A DNA stretch of 64,000 nt from Sphaerothrix epifaneia. GTDB taxonomy: Bacteria; Cyanobacteriota; Cyanobacteriia; Phormidesmidales; Phormidesmidaceae. The translations under genes and the position numbers were made by a program. The stretch is from positions 21,893-85,892 of the forward strand of contig NZ_JBHZOL010000008.1 of assembly GCF_042788235.1 (NCBI RefSeq), written 5' to 3'. Under the pieces are notes generated by a model. It saw nothing but the letters and a program-made list of their open reading frames with translations, did not search any database and was not told the DNA's origin. This document shows positions 35,063 through 42,695 of the stretch, in pieces (the stretch's first letter is position 1; each line of letters starts with the position of its first letter).

Positions 35063-36064
35063 TTAAGCATAGTAAGTCTGGTACCAGCGCACAAAGTTTT
35101 GAATACCAACTTCTAGCGGTGTATCAGGGCGAAATCCTACATCCGCCATCAGATCATCGACATCGGCATAGGTTGCTGGCACATCGCCCGGTTGCATGGG
35201 TCGAAAAATCTTTTCGGCTGGTTTGCCCATTGCCGTTTCAATCACTTCAATGAAACGCATTAGCTCAACCGGATTGTGATTGCCGATGTTGTAAATTTTG
35301 TACGGTGCCTGGGTATTTAAGCCAGCAGCGATCGCAGCTTCTAGCGTCGGCGGTTGCGGTGGCTGTCGCATTACCCGCACCACCCCTTCAACCACGTCGT
35401 CAATATAGGTGAAGTCGCGCTTCATTTTGCCGTGGTTGTAAACTTCAATGGGCTGGTCGTGGGCGATCGCCTGCACAAACTTAAAGTAAGCCATATCCGG
35501 ACGTCCCCAAGGGCCATAGACCGTAAAAAACCGCAGCCCGGTCATAGGTAGGCTATATAAATGGCTATAAGCATGAGCCATTAGCTCATTAGCCTTTTTG
35601 GTAGCCGCATAGAGAGACACCGGGCGATCGACATTGTCAGTCACGGCAAACGGCACCTGGCGATTTGCCCCATAAACCGAGCTAGAAGAGGCAAAAACTA
35701 AATGAGCCACATGCGTGTGGCGACAGCCTTCTAGTAAATTGATAAAGCCGCTGAGGTTGCTATCGGAGTAGGCGTAGGGATTTTTGATCGAATAGCGAAC
35801 GCCTGCTTGAGCCGCCAGATGTACCACAGCATCGAACGAGTGCTGCTCAAACAGCTCAATCATACCCTGGCGATCGGCTAAGTCTAATTGCTGAAAAGTA
35901 AAGCTGGTGTGAGGCAAAAGCTGGGCTAAGCGATCTTTTTTGAGCTGTACATCATAGTAATCATTGAGATTGTCAATGCCATAGACCGTTTCGCCCTCAG
36001 CCAACAGTCGCTGGCTTAAAAAAAAGCCCACAAAGCCCGCGGCCCCAGTCACCAAAACGTTCAT
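35063..36064 (-). CDS. UDP-glucuronate 4-epimerase-type NAD-dependent epimerase
   Basis: A 333-residue cytoplasmic short-chain dehydrogenase/reductase. The NAD motif VTGAAGFVGFFLS is at 5-17, the catalytic serines in FASSSSVYG near 127, and the Tyr152-Lys156 pair in SLYAATKKANE. The substrate-binding signature GLRFFTVYGPWGRPDMAYFKF is typical of enzymes that convert UDP-glucuronate to UDP-galacturonate for capsule or exopolysaccharide. No polysaccharide genes lie next to it. The gene is a single unit, with 249 bases of spacer before the MFS gene. Confidence 0.88.
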   Translation of the reverse strand: MNVLVTGAAGFVGFFLSQRLLAEGETVYGIDNLNDYYDVQLKKDRLAQLLPHTSFTFQQLDLADRQGMIELFEQHSFDAVVHLAAQAGVRYSIKNPYAYSDSNLSGFINLLEGCRHTHVAHLVFASSSSVYGANRQVPFAVTDNVDRPVSLYAATKKANELMAHAYSHLYSLPMTGLRFFTVYGPWGRPDMAYFKFVQAIAHDQPIEVYNHGKMKRDFTYIDDVVEGVVRVMRQPPQPPTLEAAIAAGLNTQAPYKIYNIGNHNPVELMRFIEVIETAMGKPAEKIFRPMQPGDVPATYADVDDLMADVGFRPDTPLEVGIQNFVRWYQTYYA

Positions 36065-36380
36065 TTTGCACCTACTCCCGACTTTGAATGCTGGCCTGTG
36101 TCTAGATGGTGGCTAGCAAGCCTTGCCTGCCAGCGCTGATAGCTTCCTCACTATAGCGATAGCCATCGTGAGACTCCTAGCTATTGACGACAAGTTAATC
36201 GTTTTTTGATAGTTGGCTTTACAGCACCTAAGTAAATGTGCGGATTGAGCGCCAGCCCCCGCTGCCACCCATCCATCCAAGTGATAAGGAAAATTTCTGT
36301 AAAAGTTCGTCACAAAGTCGATAAATTGAGTAACTTCGGGTGATACGATTCCGAACAAAAGGTTGAGAGATAGGATTCAA
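36065..36380 (+). other. psaD upstream region
   Basis: A 316-base divergent spacer between the epimerase and psaD. It must carry the psaD promoter, which is strong and light-regulated in cyanobacteria, but I do not see a clear -35/-10 pair or a recognised light-response box. The ribosome site is the weak AGGAT a few bases before the start. Confidence 0.4.
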
Positions 36381-36809
36381 ATGGCAGAAGAACTGACTGG
36401 AAAAACTCCTATATTCGGCGGTAGCACTGGCGGCCTCCTAACCAAAGCGGAAGTTGAAGAAAAGTACGCAATCACCTGGACTAGCCCCAAAGAGCAAGTC
36501 TTTGAAATGCCAACAGGCGGGGCTGCCATCATGAACGAAGGCGAGAACCTCTTGTATCTGTCTCGTAAAGAGCAGTGCATTGCATTAGGGGCGCAACTAC
36601 GCACCAAGTTCAAGCCGAGAATGGACGACTATAAGATTTATCGCATTTTCCCCAATGGAGAAACTCAGTATCTCCACCCGGCTGATGGCGTCTTCCCTGA
36701 AAAGGTGAACGAAGGCCGCGACTATTACGGCAAAAAAGACCGCAAGATTGGCGACAACCCCAATCCCGCAACCATCAAGTTCAGTGGCAGCGAACCTTAC
36801 GAGGTTTAG
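36381..36809 (+). CDS. psaD: Photosystem I subunit II (PsaD)
   Basis: A 142-residue stromal (cytoplasmic) PSI subunit that docks ferredoxin and stabilises PsaC. The N-terminus MAEELTGKTPIFGGSTGGLL is diagnostic. The basic ferredoxin-facing stretch (around KEQCIALGAQLRTKFKPRM) and the closing ATIKFSGSEPYEV match the family. I place the start at ATG 36381; an upstream ATG at 36363 would add six residues. psaD is followed by trpE, the same order as in Synechocystis 6803 (slr0737-slr0738), and a hairpin lies in between. Confidence 0.98.
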   Translation: MAEELTGKTPIFGGSTGGLLTKAEVEEKYAITWTSPKEQVFEMPTGGAAIMNEGENLLYLSRKEQCIALGAQLRTKFKPRMDDYKIYRIFPNGETQYLHPADGVFPEKVNEGRDYYGKKDRKIGDNPNPATIKFSGSEPYEV

Positions 36810-36852
36810 TTTCACTGAGCGGCTAAATTGACTTATCCTCAAGTCAACCCTC

Positions 36853-36880
36853 AGGGCACGGCAATGCCGTGCCCTTGTTG
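36853..36880 (+). terminator. Hairpin terminator of psaD
   Basis: AGGGCACGGCA and TGCCGTGCCCT form a perfect 11-bp stem with one loop base, followed by a T/G-rich stretch (TGTTG). It starts 44 bases after the psaD stop and 46 bases before the trpE start, so it would separate the highly expressed psaD mRNA from trpE. Confidence 0.75.
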
Positions 36881-36898
36881 CACTTAGTAGTAATTGGC

Positions 36899-38431
36899 AT
36901 GATTTTCCCAGATCTGAATCAGTTTTCTCAGCTTGCTCAGCAAGGAAACTTTATTCCGGTGTATCAAGAATGGGCTGCGGATCTCGATACACCCGTTTCA
37001 GCCTGGTATAAAGTCTGCGCGGGTCAGCCCTATAGCTTTTTGTTGGAGTCTGTTGAGGGGGGCGAAAACTTAGGCCGCTACAGTTTACTGGGTTGCGACC
37101 CGTTGTGGATTCTGGCCAGTCGGGGCGATCGCACCACCCAAACCTACCGCGATGGATCGGTTCAGGTTTTTGAGGGCAACCCGTTTGAACATTTGCAGCA
37201 GTGCCTCGCCCCTTATCAGCCTGTCAAGCTACCCCAGTTGCCACCGGGCATTGGCGGACTGTTTGGCTTTTGGGGCTACGAGCTAATTCGCTGGATTGAA
37301 CCAACGGTTCCTATCTATGAGCCAACGGCGGACGATTTACCCGACGGCCTTTGGATGCAGGTAGATAGTCTACTTATTTTTGACCAGGTTAAGCGCAAAA
37401 TCTGGGTGATTGCCTACGCCGATATCCGCCAAAGCAAAGATTTAGCCCAGGCTTATCAGCAAGCTTGCGATCGCGTGGAGCAGCTAGTTGACAAGCTACA
37501 GATGCCGCTGAGCCGCAAGGATTCGCTGCTGACTTGGGCAGCGCCAGGGAGTGTAGACATCCAGCCGTTAGCCTACACCAGCAACCGCACCCCAGAAGAG
37601 TTTTGTGCCAGCGTCGAAAAGGCCAAAACCCACATTCAAGCGGGCGATATTTTTCAAGTGGTGATCTCGCAGCGGCTTTCAACCGCTTATCAGGGCGATC
37701 CCTTCAGCCTCTACCGTTCTTTGCGCTTGATCAATCCATCGCCTTATATGGCGTACTTTCACTTTCACGACTGGCAGATTATTGGCTCTAGTCCAGAAGT
37801 GATGGTTAAAGCCGATCAGGGGGCTAGCCCAGATGCGCCGATGGTTGCTACAGTGCGCCCCATTGCCGGAACGCGGCCACGGGGCAAAACCCCCCAGGAA
37901 GATGCCGCATTAGCGCAAGATCTGCTGCAAGATCCTAAAGAAATTGCCGAGCATGTCATGTTGGTAGATTTGGGTCGCAATGATTTAGGCCGGGTTTGCC
38001 TCAGCGGTAGCGTCCGTGTAGATGAGCTGATGGTGATTGAGCGCTATTCCCATGTGATGCACATCGTTAGCAACGTGATTGGTGAACTCTCACCCGATAA
38101 GACGGCTTGGGATTTGCTCAAGGCTTGCTTTCCGGCAGGAACCGTCAGCGGTGCGCCCAAAATTCGGGCAATGCAAATTATTCACGATCTAGAGCCTTGT
38201 CGGCGGGGGCCATATTCTGGCGTATATGGTTACTACGATTTTGAAGGCCAGCTCAATACGGCCATTACCATCCGGACGATGGTGGTACGGCAGCAGGCAG
38301 ATGGCAGTTCGCAGGTGAGCGTTCAGGCTGGGGCGGGTCTGGTTGCCGACTCAGCGCCCGAGCGAGAATATCAAGAAACGCTCAACAAAGCTAAAGGGAT
38401 GCTAGAGGCCATTCGCAGTTTGCAAGTATAG
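36899..38431 (+). CDS. trpE: Anthranilate synthase component I
   Basis: A 510-residue enzyme of tryptophan synthesis that turns chorismate and ammonia (or glutamine through TrpG) into anthranilate. The N-terminal domain has the feedback-site region (LLESVEGGENLGRYSLLG), and the chorismate-binding domain has GDIFQVVISQRLS, SPEVMVK, VATVRPIAGTRPRG, DLGRNDLGRVC and FPAGTVSGAPKIRA. I place the start at ATG 36899, giving the cyanobacterial N-terminus MIFPDLNQF; an ATG at 36869 lies inside the psaD terminator. It is followed by a phytol kinase gene after three bases. PabB is the alternative, but the psaD linkage and length favour TrpE. Confidence 0.93.
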   Translation: MIFPDLNQFSQLAQQGNFIPVYQEWAADLDTPVSAWYKVCAGQPYSFLLESVEGGENLGRYSLLGCDPLWILASRGDRTTQTYRDGSVQVFEGNPFEHLQQCLAPYQPVKLPQLPPGIGGLFGFWGYELIRWIEPTVPIYEPTADDLPDGLWMQVDSLLIFDQVKRKIWVIAYADIRQSKDLAQAYQQACDRVEQLVDKLQMPLSRKDSLLTWAAPGSVDIQPLAYTSNRTPEEFCASVEKAKTHIQAGDIFQVVISQRLSTAYQGDPFSLYRSLRLINPSPYMAYFHFHDWQIIGSSPEVMVKADQGASPDAPMVATVRPIAGTRPRGKTPQEDAALAQDLLQDPKEIAEHVMLVDLGRNDLGRVCLSGSVRVDELMVIERYSHVMHIVSNVIGELSPDKTAWDLLKACFPAGTVSGAPKIRAMQIIHDLEPCRRGPYSGVYGYYDFEGQLNTAITIRTMVVRQQADGSSQVSVQAGAGLVADSAPEREYQETLNKAKGMLEAIRSLQV

Positions 38432-38434
38432 AGG

Positions 38435-39154
38435 ATGGTATTGGTTCAAAACGCGCTGGCAACTTTGCTGACGTTTGCGATCGCCCTCAGTTGGCTACAA
38501 CTGATGAATCGTTTGGCGTATCGCGCTCTGCTAGCGCAAACCCTCAGCCGCAAAATCATTCATATTGGCACAGGGCCACTGTTTGTCCTTTGTTGGCCGT
38601 TTTTTAGCGCCTCAGGTGAAGCCCGTTACTGGGCAGCGCTGGTGCCACTGGCGATTACGCTCAAGTTTTTGGCAATTGGTCTGGGCTGGCTAAAGGACGA
38701 AGCCGCCGTCAAATCAATGACTCGTCAGGGCAACCCGCGCGAAATTTTGCGGGGGCCGCTGTATTACGGTCTGGTGTTTGTGGCTTGTACGCTGCTATTC
38801 TGGCGCAGTTCGCCAGCAGGCATACTAGCGCTGATGATGATGTGCGGCGGCGATGGGCTAGCGGATGTGGTGGGTCGCCGTTGGGGTCGCCACAAACTCC
38901 CTTTGAGTGCTGAAAAAAGCTGGATCGGCTCAGGCGCTATGCTGCTCGGTAGTTGGGGGCTAGGCTGGAGCATGGTAGCGCTTTTTGCCGCCCTCGGCTA
39001 CTTTCAGCTATCGCAAACACCGCTACAACTAGGAAGCTTAATCGGCGCGATCGCTTTGGTGGCTACGGGCGTAGAAGCATTGCCCTTTCGCGATATCGAT
39101 AACCTAACCTTGACATTGACCGTAGCCGGACTGGCTCAGTGGCTCCTGACATAG
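38435..39154 (+). CDS. Phytol kinase-like membrane protein (VTE5 family)
   Basis: A 239-residue membrane protein with about six helices. The family's characteristic segments KIIHIGTGPLFVLCWP near residue 39 and MMMCGGDGLADVVGRRWGRHKLP near residue 132 are present. Enzymes of this CTP-dependent kinase group phosphorylate phytol released from chlorophyll, for tocopherol and phylloquinone synthesis. It starts three bases after the trpE stop, so the two are cotranscribed. The group also contains dolichol kinase and CDP-diacylglycerol-like enzymes, so the phytol assignment is by best resemblance. Confidence 0.82.
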   Translation: MVLVQNALATLLTFAIALSWLQLMNRLAYRALLAQTLSRKIIHIGTGPLFVLCWPFFSASGEARYWAALVPLAITLKFLAIGLGWLKDEAAVKSMTRQGNPREILRGPLYYGLVFVACTLLFWRSSPAGILALMMMCGGDGLADVVGRRWGRHKLPLSAEKSWIGSGAMLLGSWGLGWSMVALFAALGYFQLSQTPLQLGSLIGAIALVATGVEALPFRDIDNLTLTLTVAGLAQWLLT

Positions 39155-39190
39155 CCGCAGTCACCCGGTAAAGGCTCTCACAGGGCTGCA

Positions 39191-39243
39191 AGCCACTGAC
39201 AAAAAAGCTTTCCTTCCGCCCTCAGCCCTCGGCCTTCTACTTT
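39191..39243 (+). repeat. Dispersed intergenic repeat, copy C
   Basis: Begins AGCCACTGACAAAAAAGC, continues with TTTCCTTC, two GCCCTC steps and GGCCTTCTACTTT. It is closest to copy B. It lies between the phytol kinase gene and the promoter-like motif of the sigma gene. Confidence 0.6.
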
Positions 39244-39254
39244 TAACAATAACT

Positions 39255-39289
39255 GTCACACTTTGGCAACTTAGGACACTCTGTAATAG
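39255..39289 (+). promoter_or_regulatory. Bipartite motif upstream of the sigma gene (copy 1)
   Basis: GTCACACTT-N-G-N-CAA followed after seven bases by CACT-N2-GTAATAG. The same motif with the same spacing is upstream of the zinc-ribbon gene (40608-40642). It may be an ECF promoter or an operator. It overlaps the ribosome site AGGAGG (39288-39293) by two bases, so GTAATAG is unlikely to be a simple -10 here. Confidence 0.55.
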
Positions 39290-39304
39290 GAGGTTCAACG
39301 CCCT

Positions 39305-39898
39305 ATGGATCTGGTTTGCCAACAGCTAAAACGCTTGAACGAAGTGATGAATGCGGCTTTATCAGCCCGCGAGGAGGGTTCGTCTAAAAGGTTGGTTTTC
39401 TTTGTCCGGCGATCGCTACAGCAGTTTAATTTGTATGGAGAATGGTGTGAAAGTGAAATACTCATTGATGCTTATCTGCGGACGCGCCAAAAAATTGAAC
39501 ACGGAGAAGTAATTGATAACTTTCCGGGGTATCTTAGCTCAGTTTCTTTCAATATCATTCGAGAACATCATCGCAGTCGGCAGAGAAAATTTGCCGCCTG
39601 TCAGAAAATGCAGAAATCTGAGGCAAATGTCTTGAATACCCCAGAATCACCCTATCTAGACGAAAAAACCTCGGACTTTTCCAACTTGCTGTGGGAGTCT
39701 TTTGAGTCTCTTAGACCTAAGGATCAAGAAATTTTAATACTGCGAATTGTCAAAGGATATTCATGGAGTGAAATTGGAGATTTTATGGTAGCCACAGACA
39801 AAGAATTGAGAAACGATTTAGCCCTGCGCAGCCGATTAAGAAAACAGGGAGAACGAGCCCTTGAAAGATTGAGAAAAGCTTTTTCATCGGTCACGTAG
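39305..39898 (+). CDS. ECF-like sigma-70 family factor
   Basis: A 197-residue protein. Region 2 lies around residues 48-100 (SEILIDAYLRTRQKIEHGE, then FPGYLSSVSFNIIREHHRSRQRK), with the NIIRE helix typical of the -10 binding region. Region 4 spans about 135-195, with the helix-turn-helix YSWSEIGDFM. There is no region 1.1 or 3, consistent with an extracytoplasmic-function type. A strong AGGAGG lies 11 bases before the ATG. The next two genes on the same strand encode an unknown tail-anchored protein and a zinc-ribbon membrane protein. Codon use is less GC-rich than that of neighbours. The signal and target genes are unknown. Confidence 0.75.
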   Translation: MDLVCQQLKRLNEVMNAALSAREEGSSKRLVFFVRRSLQQFNLYGEWCESEILIDAYLRTRQKIEHGEVIDNFPGYLSSVSFNIIREHHRSRQRKFAACQKMQKSEANVLNTPESPYLDEKTSDFSNLLWESFESLRPKDQEILILRIVKGYSWSEIGDFMVATDKELRNDLALRSRLRKQGERALERLRKAFSSVT

Positions 39899-39968
39899 AT
39901 TTTGCCTAAAGTGTCTTCTCTAGACTGTTTTATTTTTCAAGCATTATTTTTTGCATGAGTGTGGATGT

Positions 39969-40553
39969 ATGAGTTTTTCAGATCTAAACTTCGATAGTAC
40001 CTCGCTGCATGTGTTTGCTGAAAAGCACAGAAAGGTACTGGCTGAATATTATCAACTCGCGAGCCTACCCCAGCTTTCGGAGAAGCAGGCTGAGCGTTTG
40101 GCCGAGATCCTTGAAATCGCTCAGTACAATGAAGTGCTTAGCTTGCTGATCAACGAAATTGACGAGCGCACCTTTCAAAAGCTAGCCTTTAACGAATTAG
40201 CAGAAGTTGATCACCATAAAAATGAAATCAGTAAAATAAAAGAGTTTGTTTCAGAAGAACCCTGCCTAATGAACTTTGCGCCATTGATTGGGCGCTACCC
40301 CCTATTAGAAAACTTTTCTATTGACCGCAGAGCCGAACCACTAACCACTTTTTGGCCAAGAGAGCGGGCAAAATTTGAAGACACTCAATTTAGCCACTTG
40401 AAAGCAGAGTTCTACGAGTCAGCAAACCTAAATATTTTATATACGCTCAGCCTGTCTGATTACACTCGCACCCGCACGGCTAGCAGTATCGTTACGTTTA
40501 TTGATGTGTTTTTAGCCCTGCTAACAGCAACAATATGGCTCATTTTTGTTTAA
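39969..40553 (+). CDS. Tail-anchored protein of unknown function, next to the sigma gene
   Basis: A 194-residue protein with a soluble helical body and one C-terminal membrane helix (SSIVTFIDVFLALLTATIWLIF). The body has a Leu-rich helical stretch LSEKQAERLAEILEIAQYNEVLSLLINEIDE and a middle segment LIGRYPLLENF. There are no cysteines in anti-sigma zinc positions and no known domain. I choose ATG 39969 over 39951. The position directly after a sigma gene, and a cytoplasm-facing body held at the membrane, fit an anti-sigma-like or sensor role, but the sequence does not show it. Confidence 0.6.
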   Translation: MSFSDLNFDSTSLHVFAEKHRKVLAEYYQLASLPQLSEKQAERLAEILEIAQYNEVLSLLINEIDERTFQKLAFNELAEVDHHKNEISKIKEFVSEEPCLMNFAPLIGRYPLLENFSIDRRAEPLTTFWPRERAKFEDTQFSHLKAEFYESANLNILYTLSLSDYTRTRTASSIVTFIDVFLALLTATIWLIFV

Positions 40554-40607
40554 TGTTTCTCTCTTAATTAAGTCTAAGTCCATAGCCAAAAAGCGCTTTC
40601 AAGCAAC

Positions 40608-40642
40608 GTCACACTTAGCCAAACGCTATCACTTAGTAATAG
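40608..40642 (+). promoter_or_regulatory. Bipartite motif upstream of the zinc-ribbon gene (copy 2)
   Basis: GTCACACTTAGCCAA, seven bases, CACT-N2-GTAATAG. Twenty-four of 35 positions are identical to copy 1 at 39255, with no gap. It lies 20 bases before the ATG at 40662, where a promoter would fit. Confidence 0.55.
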
Positions 40643-40661
40643 ACCCTCTTGTGAGAAAGCT

Positions 40662-40862
40662 ATGAACTATAAGTTGACTGAGCATACCAGCGAACTTCAC
40701 AATTGCCCTAGCTGTGGTAAACAAGCATTAGTCCAATACGAAACTTATCAGTATCGCTGTTTGTGGTGTGGTTTTGATCGAGATGTTTCCCGAATGTCGC
40801 CCGCCCTTCCCAGTTGGCTGGCTTTTGTAATTAGCAGCATCTTGTTGGGTTTATTGCTTTAA
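40662..40862 (+). CDS. Small zinc-ribbon membrane protein
   Basis: A 66-residue protein with a zinc ribbon formed by CPSC (Cys15, Cys18) and CLWC (Cys33, Cys36) and one C-terminal membrane helix (about 49-66). Its N-terminal domain would face the cytoplasm. It is preceded by the same 35-bp motif as the sigma gene, so it is a likely target of that sigma factor. It could be a redox or metal sensor, or an anti-sigma-like partner. No named family is recognised. Confidence 0.6.
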   Translation: MNYKLTEHTSELHNCPSCGKQALVQYETYQYRCLWCGFDRDVSRMSPALPSWLAFVISSILLGLLL

Positions 40863-40892
40863 TGTTGAAGCGTTTGAGTCAACAGCAAAAGC

Positions 40893-41351
40893 CTAGGTTT
40901 TGGGACAAGTAGAAACAACAATTGCAGGGCTAAGTAGCCCACTCCAGATAGAATTGTAAGGATGAACCAATTGAGTTGGCTGGCCCTGCTGAAAAACTGG
41001 GTAACCCTGATTCATCCAGGCAAAGATAGAACCTTCCAGGTTGTAAACTCGCTGATAGCCTTTTGCCTGCAACTGCTGGGCTAAGCGCGAGGAGCGATAG
41101 CCCACAGAGCAGTAGGTGACGATTTCAGCATCGAGCGCTAAAGACTGTTGCAGTGCTTCTTTGAGCGTTGGGGTATGTCTGGCTCCTTGCAAGTGGCTGA
41201 CGGCAAATTCAGCAGCTTCTCGGCTATCTAGCAGCACTAACGGGCGGTCTGCCTGTAGGCGCTGTGACAATGCCGTCGGTGAAAGATGCTTGACCTGCGG
41301 AAAGCGCCAGCGAATCAACGGCTTGATCACCGACCAGGCCAAACTCCTCAT
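40893..41351 (-). CDS. Rhodanese-like protein with membrane-facing N-terminus
   Basis: A 152-residue protein with one rhodanese domain (about 20-125). The active-site loop is TYCSVGYRS with the catalytic cysteine intact, preceded by LDSREAAEFAVSHLQGARH and followed by GYQRVYNLEGSIFAWMNQGYPV. It transfers sulfane sulfur. A short N-terminal segment (LAWSVIKPLIRW) could associate with the membrane. I place the start at ATG 41351, 28 bases after the stop of the HTTM-DCC gene; an ATG at 41429 would overlap that gene. It is the third gene of the apparent redox operon 43979-40893. Confidence 0.78.
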   Translation of the reverse strand: MRSLAWSVIKPLIRWRFPQVKHLSPTALSQRLQADRPLVLLDSREAAEFAVSHLQGARHTPTLKEALQQSLALDAEIVTYCSVGYRSSRLAQQLQAKGYQRVYNLEGSIFAWMNQGYPVFQQGQPTQLVHPYNSIWSGLLSPAIVVSTCPKT

Positions 41352-41379
41352 CAAGCGCCGACCAGTACCGCCAAAACCA

Positions 41380-42645
41380 CTACCCACGCCACCCTCCGGC
41401 GAACAAGCGATAACTATTGGCGATCGCACAAATGGCTAGTAACCCCCATACTGTCCAGTCCACCCAAGCTGGCGGTTTTAGATCAAAGGAACGAAACTTA
41501 AACGGTTGGGTAAAGCGTCCTGCGGCTTTGCGATTGTTGGCAATAGTTTCGTAGAAACGCGTTCCAGTAGCCATTAGCGGCGGCCAGCGCAAGATGGGAG
41601 CCAAAAATCTAAAAACTGGCGAAAGGCTGACAATATAAGCGATCGCTGCAAACTTAAAATGGCGTTTTCCCTGCCAGTCCACCACGACCCATGAGTTTTG
41701 CGTTTCCATATCTGCACAGATAGACGGATCGCTCTGAGCCGTCAGCAACGGCGTACTGGGCAACAGCAAAAACGTCCGCAGCAAGTGAACCACCTTTTTG
41801 CAAAAGCCGCAGTCGGCGTCGTAATAAATCGTGAGTCCGGCTTGAGCAGAACCGTAGCTGCGTTGAATGGCTGCTTGCCAAACCGCCGGGGGCAAAAAAG
41901 CCAGCCACGTTAAACCACTAAGTCCAAACGCCAGATCGGCAGGCACAGCTAGCCCCAACCCTAGCGTCAGCAACCCCATAACCCCCACCGCCACCGTCCG
42001 AAAAACTGCGATTTGCCCAGGTATCCACAGCAGCAACAGCCCCCCCCACCATAGAACAAACAACCATCGGCTAAGGGCGGTCGCATGCCAGACTAAGCCA
42101 CCTAAAAAGCCATAAACCCAACACTGCCGCACCATCAAAGCCACAGTAGCTGCCGAAAACAAGCGTTTAGGCAGGGTAGGCTGCTGGGGGTTCATAGCGC
42201 TGTCGATGGCGTAGCTAGCCCCCAATGGCAAGAACATCGCCCAAAATAGCGCTGAAGGCAACCAATCTTCTCCCCTTAGCAGGCTGGCTGAGGCATGGCT
42301 GGGCAAAAGGCTGACCAATATCCAAGCCGCGATCGCGCTTTTGCCAGTTTGGTACCCCACCAGCAATAACAGCGCTGCGATCGCCGTTAGCACCAATAAA
42401 CTGCCCTGTAGCCACGGCTGCTCGGTGGGTAGCCCACTGAGCCATAACCGCAAACCATCTTCAATCAGCCGCGATCGCGGCTCTCCCCCTACCCCATCAG
42501 TAGCCCCGCCGCCGAGGTGAGCGCCAACAACAGCCAACAGCGTTACCGCCAACCCCAGCCGCAACAGCGCCAGCGATCGTACATCTAGCCCGTAGCCTAC
42601 GGCTAGCTGCGTTGACCAACCTGGCCGAAACCGAGAGAAAGTCAT
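41380..42645 (-). CDS. HTTM-DCC (DUF393) membrane thiol protein
   Basis: A 421-residue protein. The N-terminal 260 residues hold several membrane helices of the HTTM (vitamin K-dependent carboxylase-like) type. A DCC/DUF393 domain (about 270-365) follows, with the redox motif DADCGFCKKVVHLLR; the signature pairs a CxxC with a thioredoxin-like fold. A last helix is at the C-terminus. HTTM-DCC fusions are common in bacteria and of unproven function; the HTTM part is homologous to the enzyme that uses reduced vitamin K to carboxylate proteins. It lies between a quinone reductase and a rhodanese. Confidence 0.82.
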   Translation of the reverse strand: MTFSRFRPGWSTQLAVGYGLDVRSLALLRLGLAVTLLAVVGAHLGGGATDGVGGEPRSRLIEDGLRLWLSGLPTEQPWLQGSLLVLTAIAALLLLVGYQTGKSAIAAWILVSLLPSHASASLLRGEDWLPSALFWAMFLPLGASYAIDSAMNPQQPTLPKRLFSAATVALMVRQCWVYGFLGGLVWHATALSRWLFVLWWGGLLLLWIPGQIAVFRTVAVGVMGLLTLGLGLAVPADLAFGLSGLTWLAFLPPAVWQAAIQRSYGSAQAGLTIYYDADCGFCKKVVHLLRTFLLLPSTPLLTAQSDPSICADMETQNSWVVVDWQGKRHFKFAAIAYIVSLSPVFRFLAPILRWPPLMATGTRFYETIANNRKAAGRFTQPFKFRSFDLKPPAWVDWTVWGLLAICAIANSYRLFAGGWRG

Positions 42646-42695
42646 GGCCTAGCGTCTCCTACACAACCGCCTGCCGAGCGGAAAAATCCTGTTCT

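Noticed and set aside
36869..36898. Upstream ATG start for trpE
   Set aside because: The codons fall in the psaD terminator hairpin; the family N-terminus starts at 36899.
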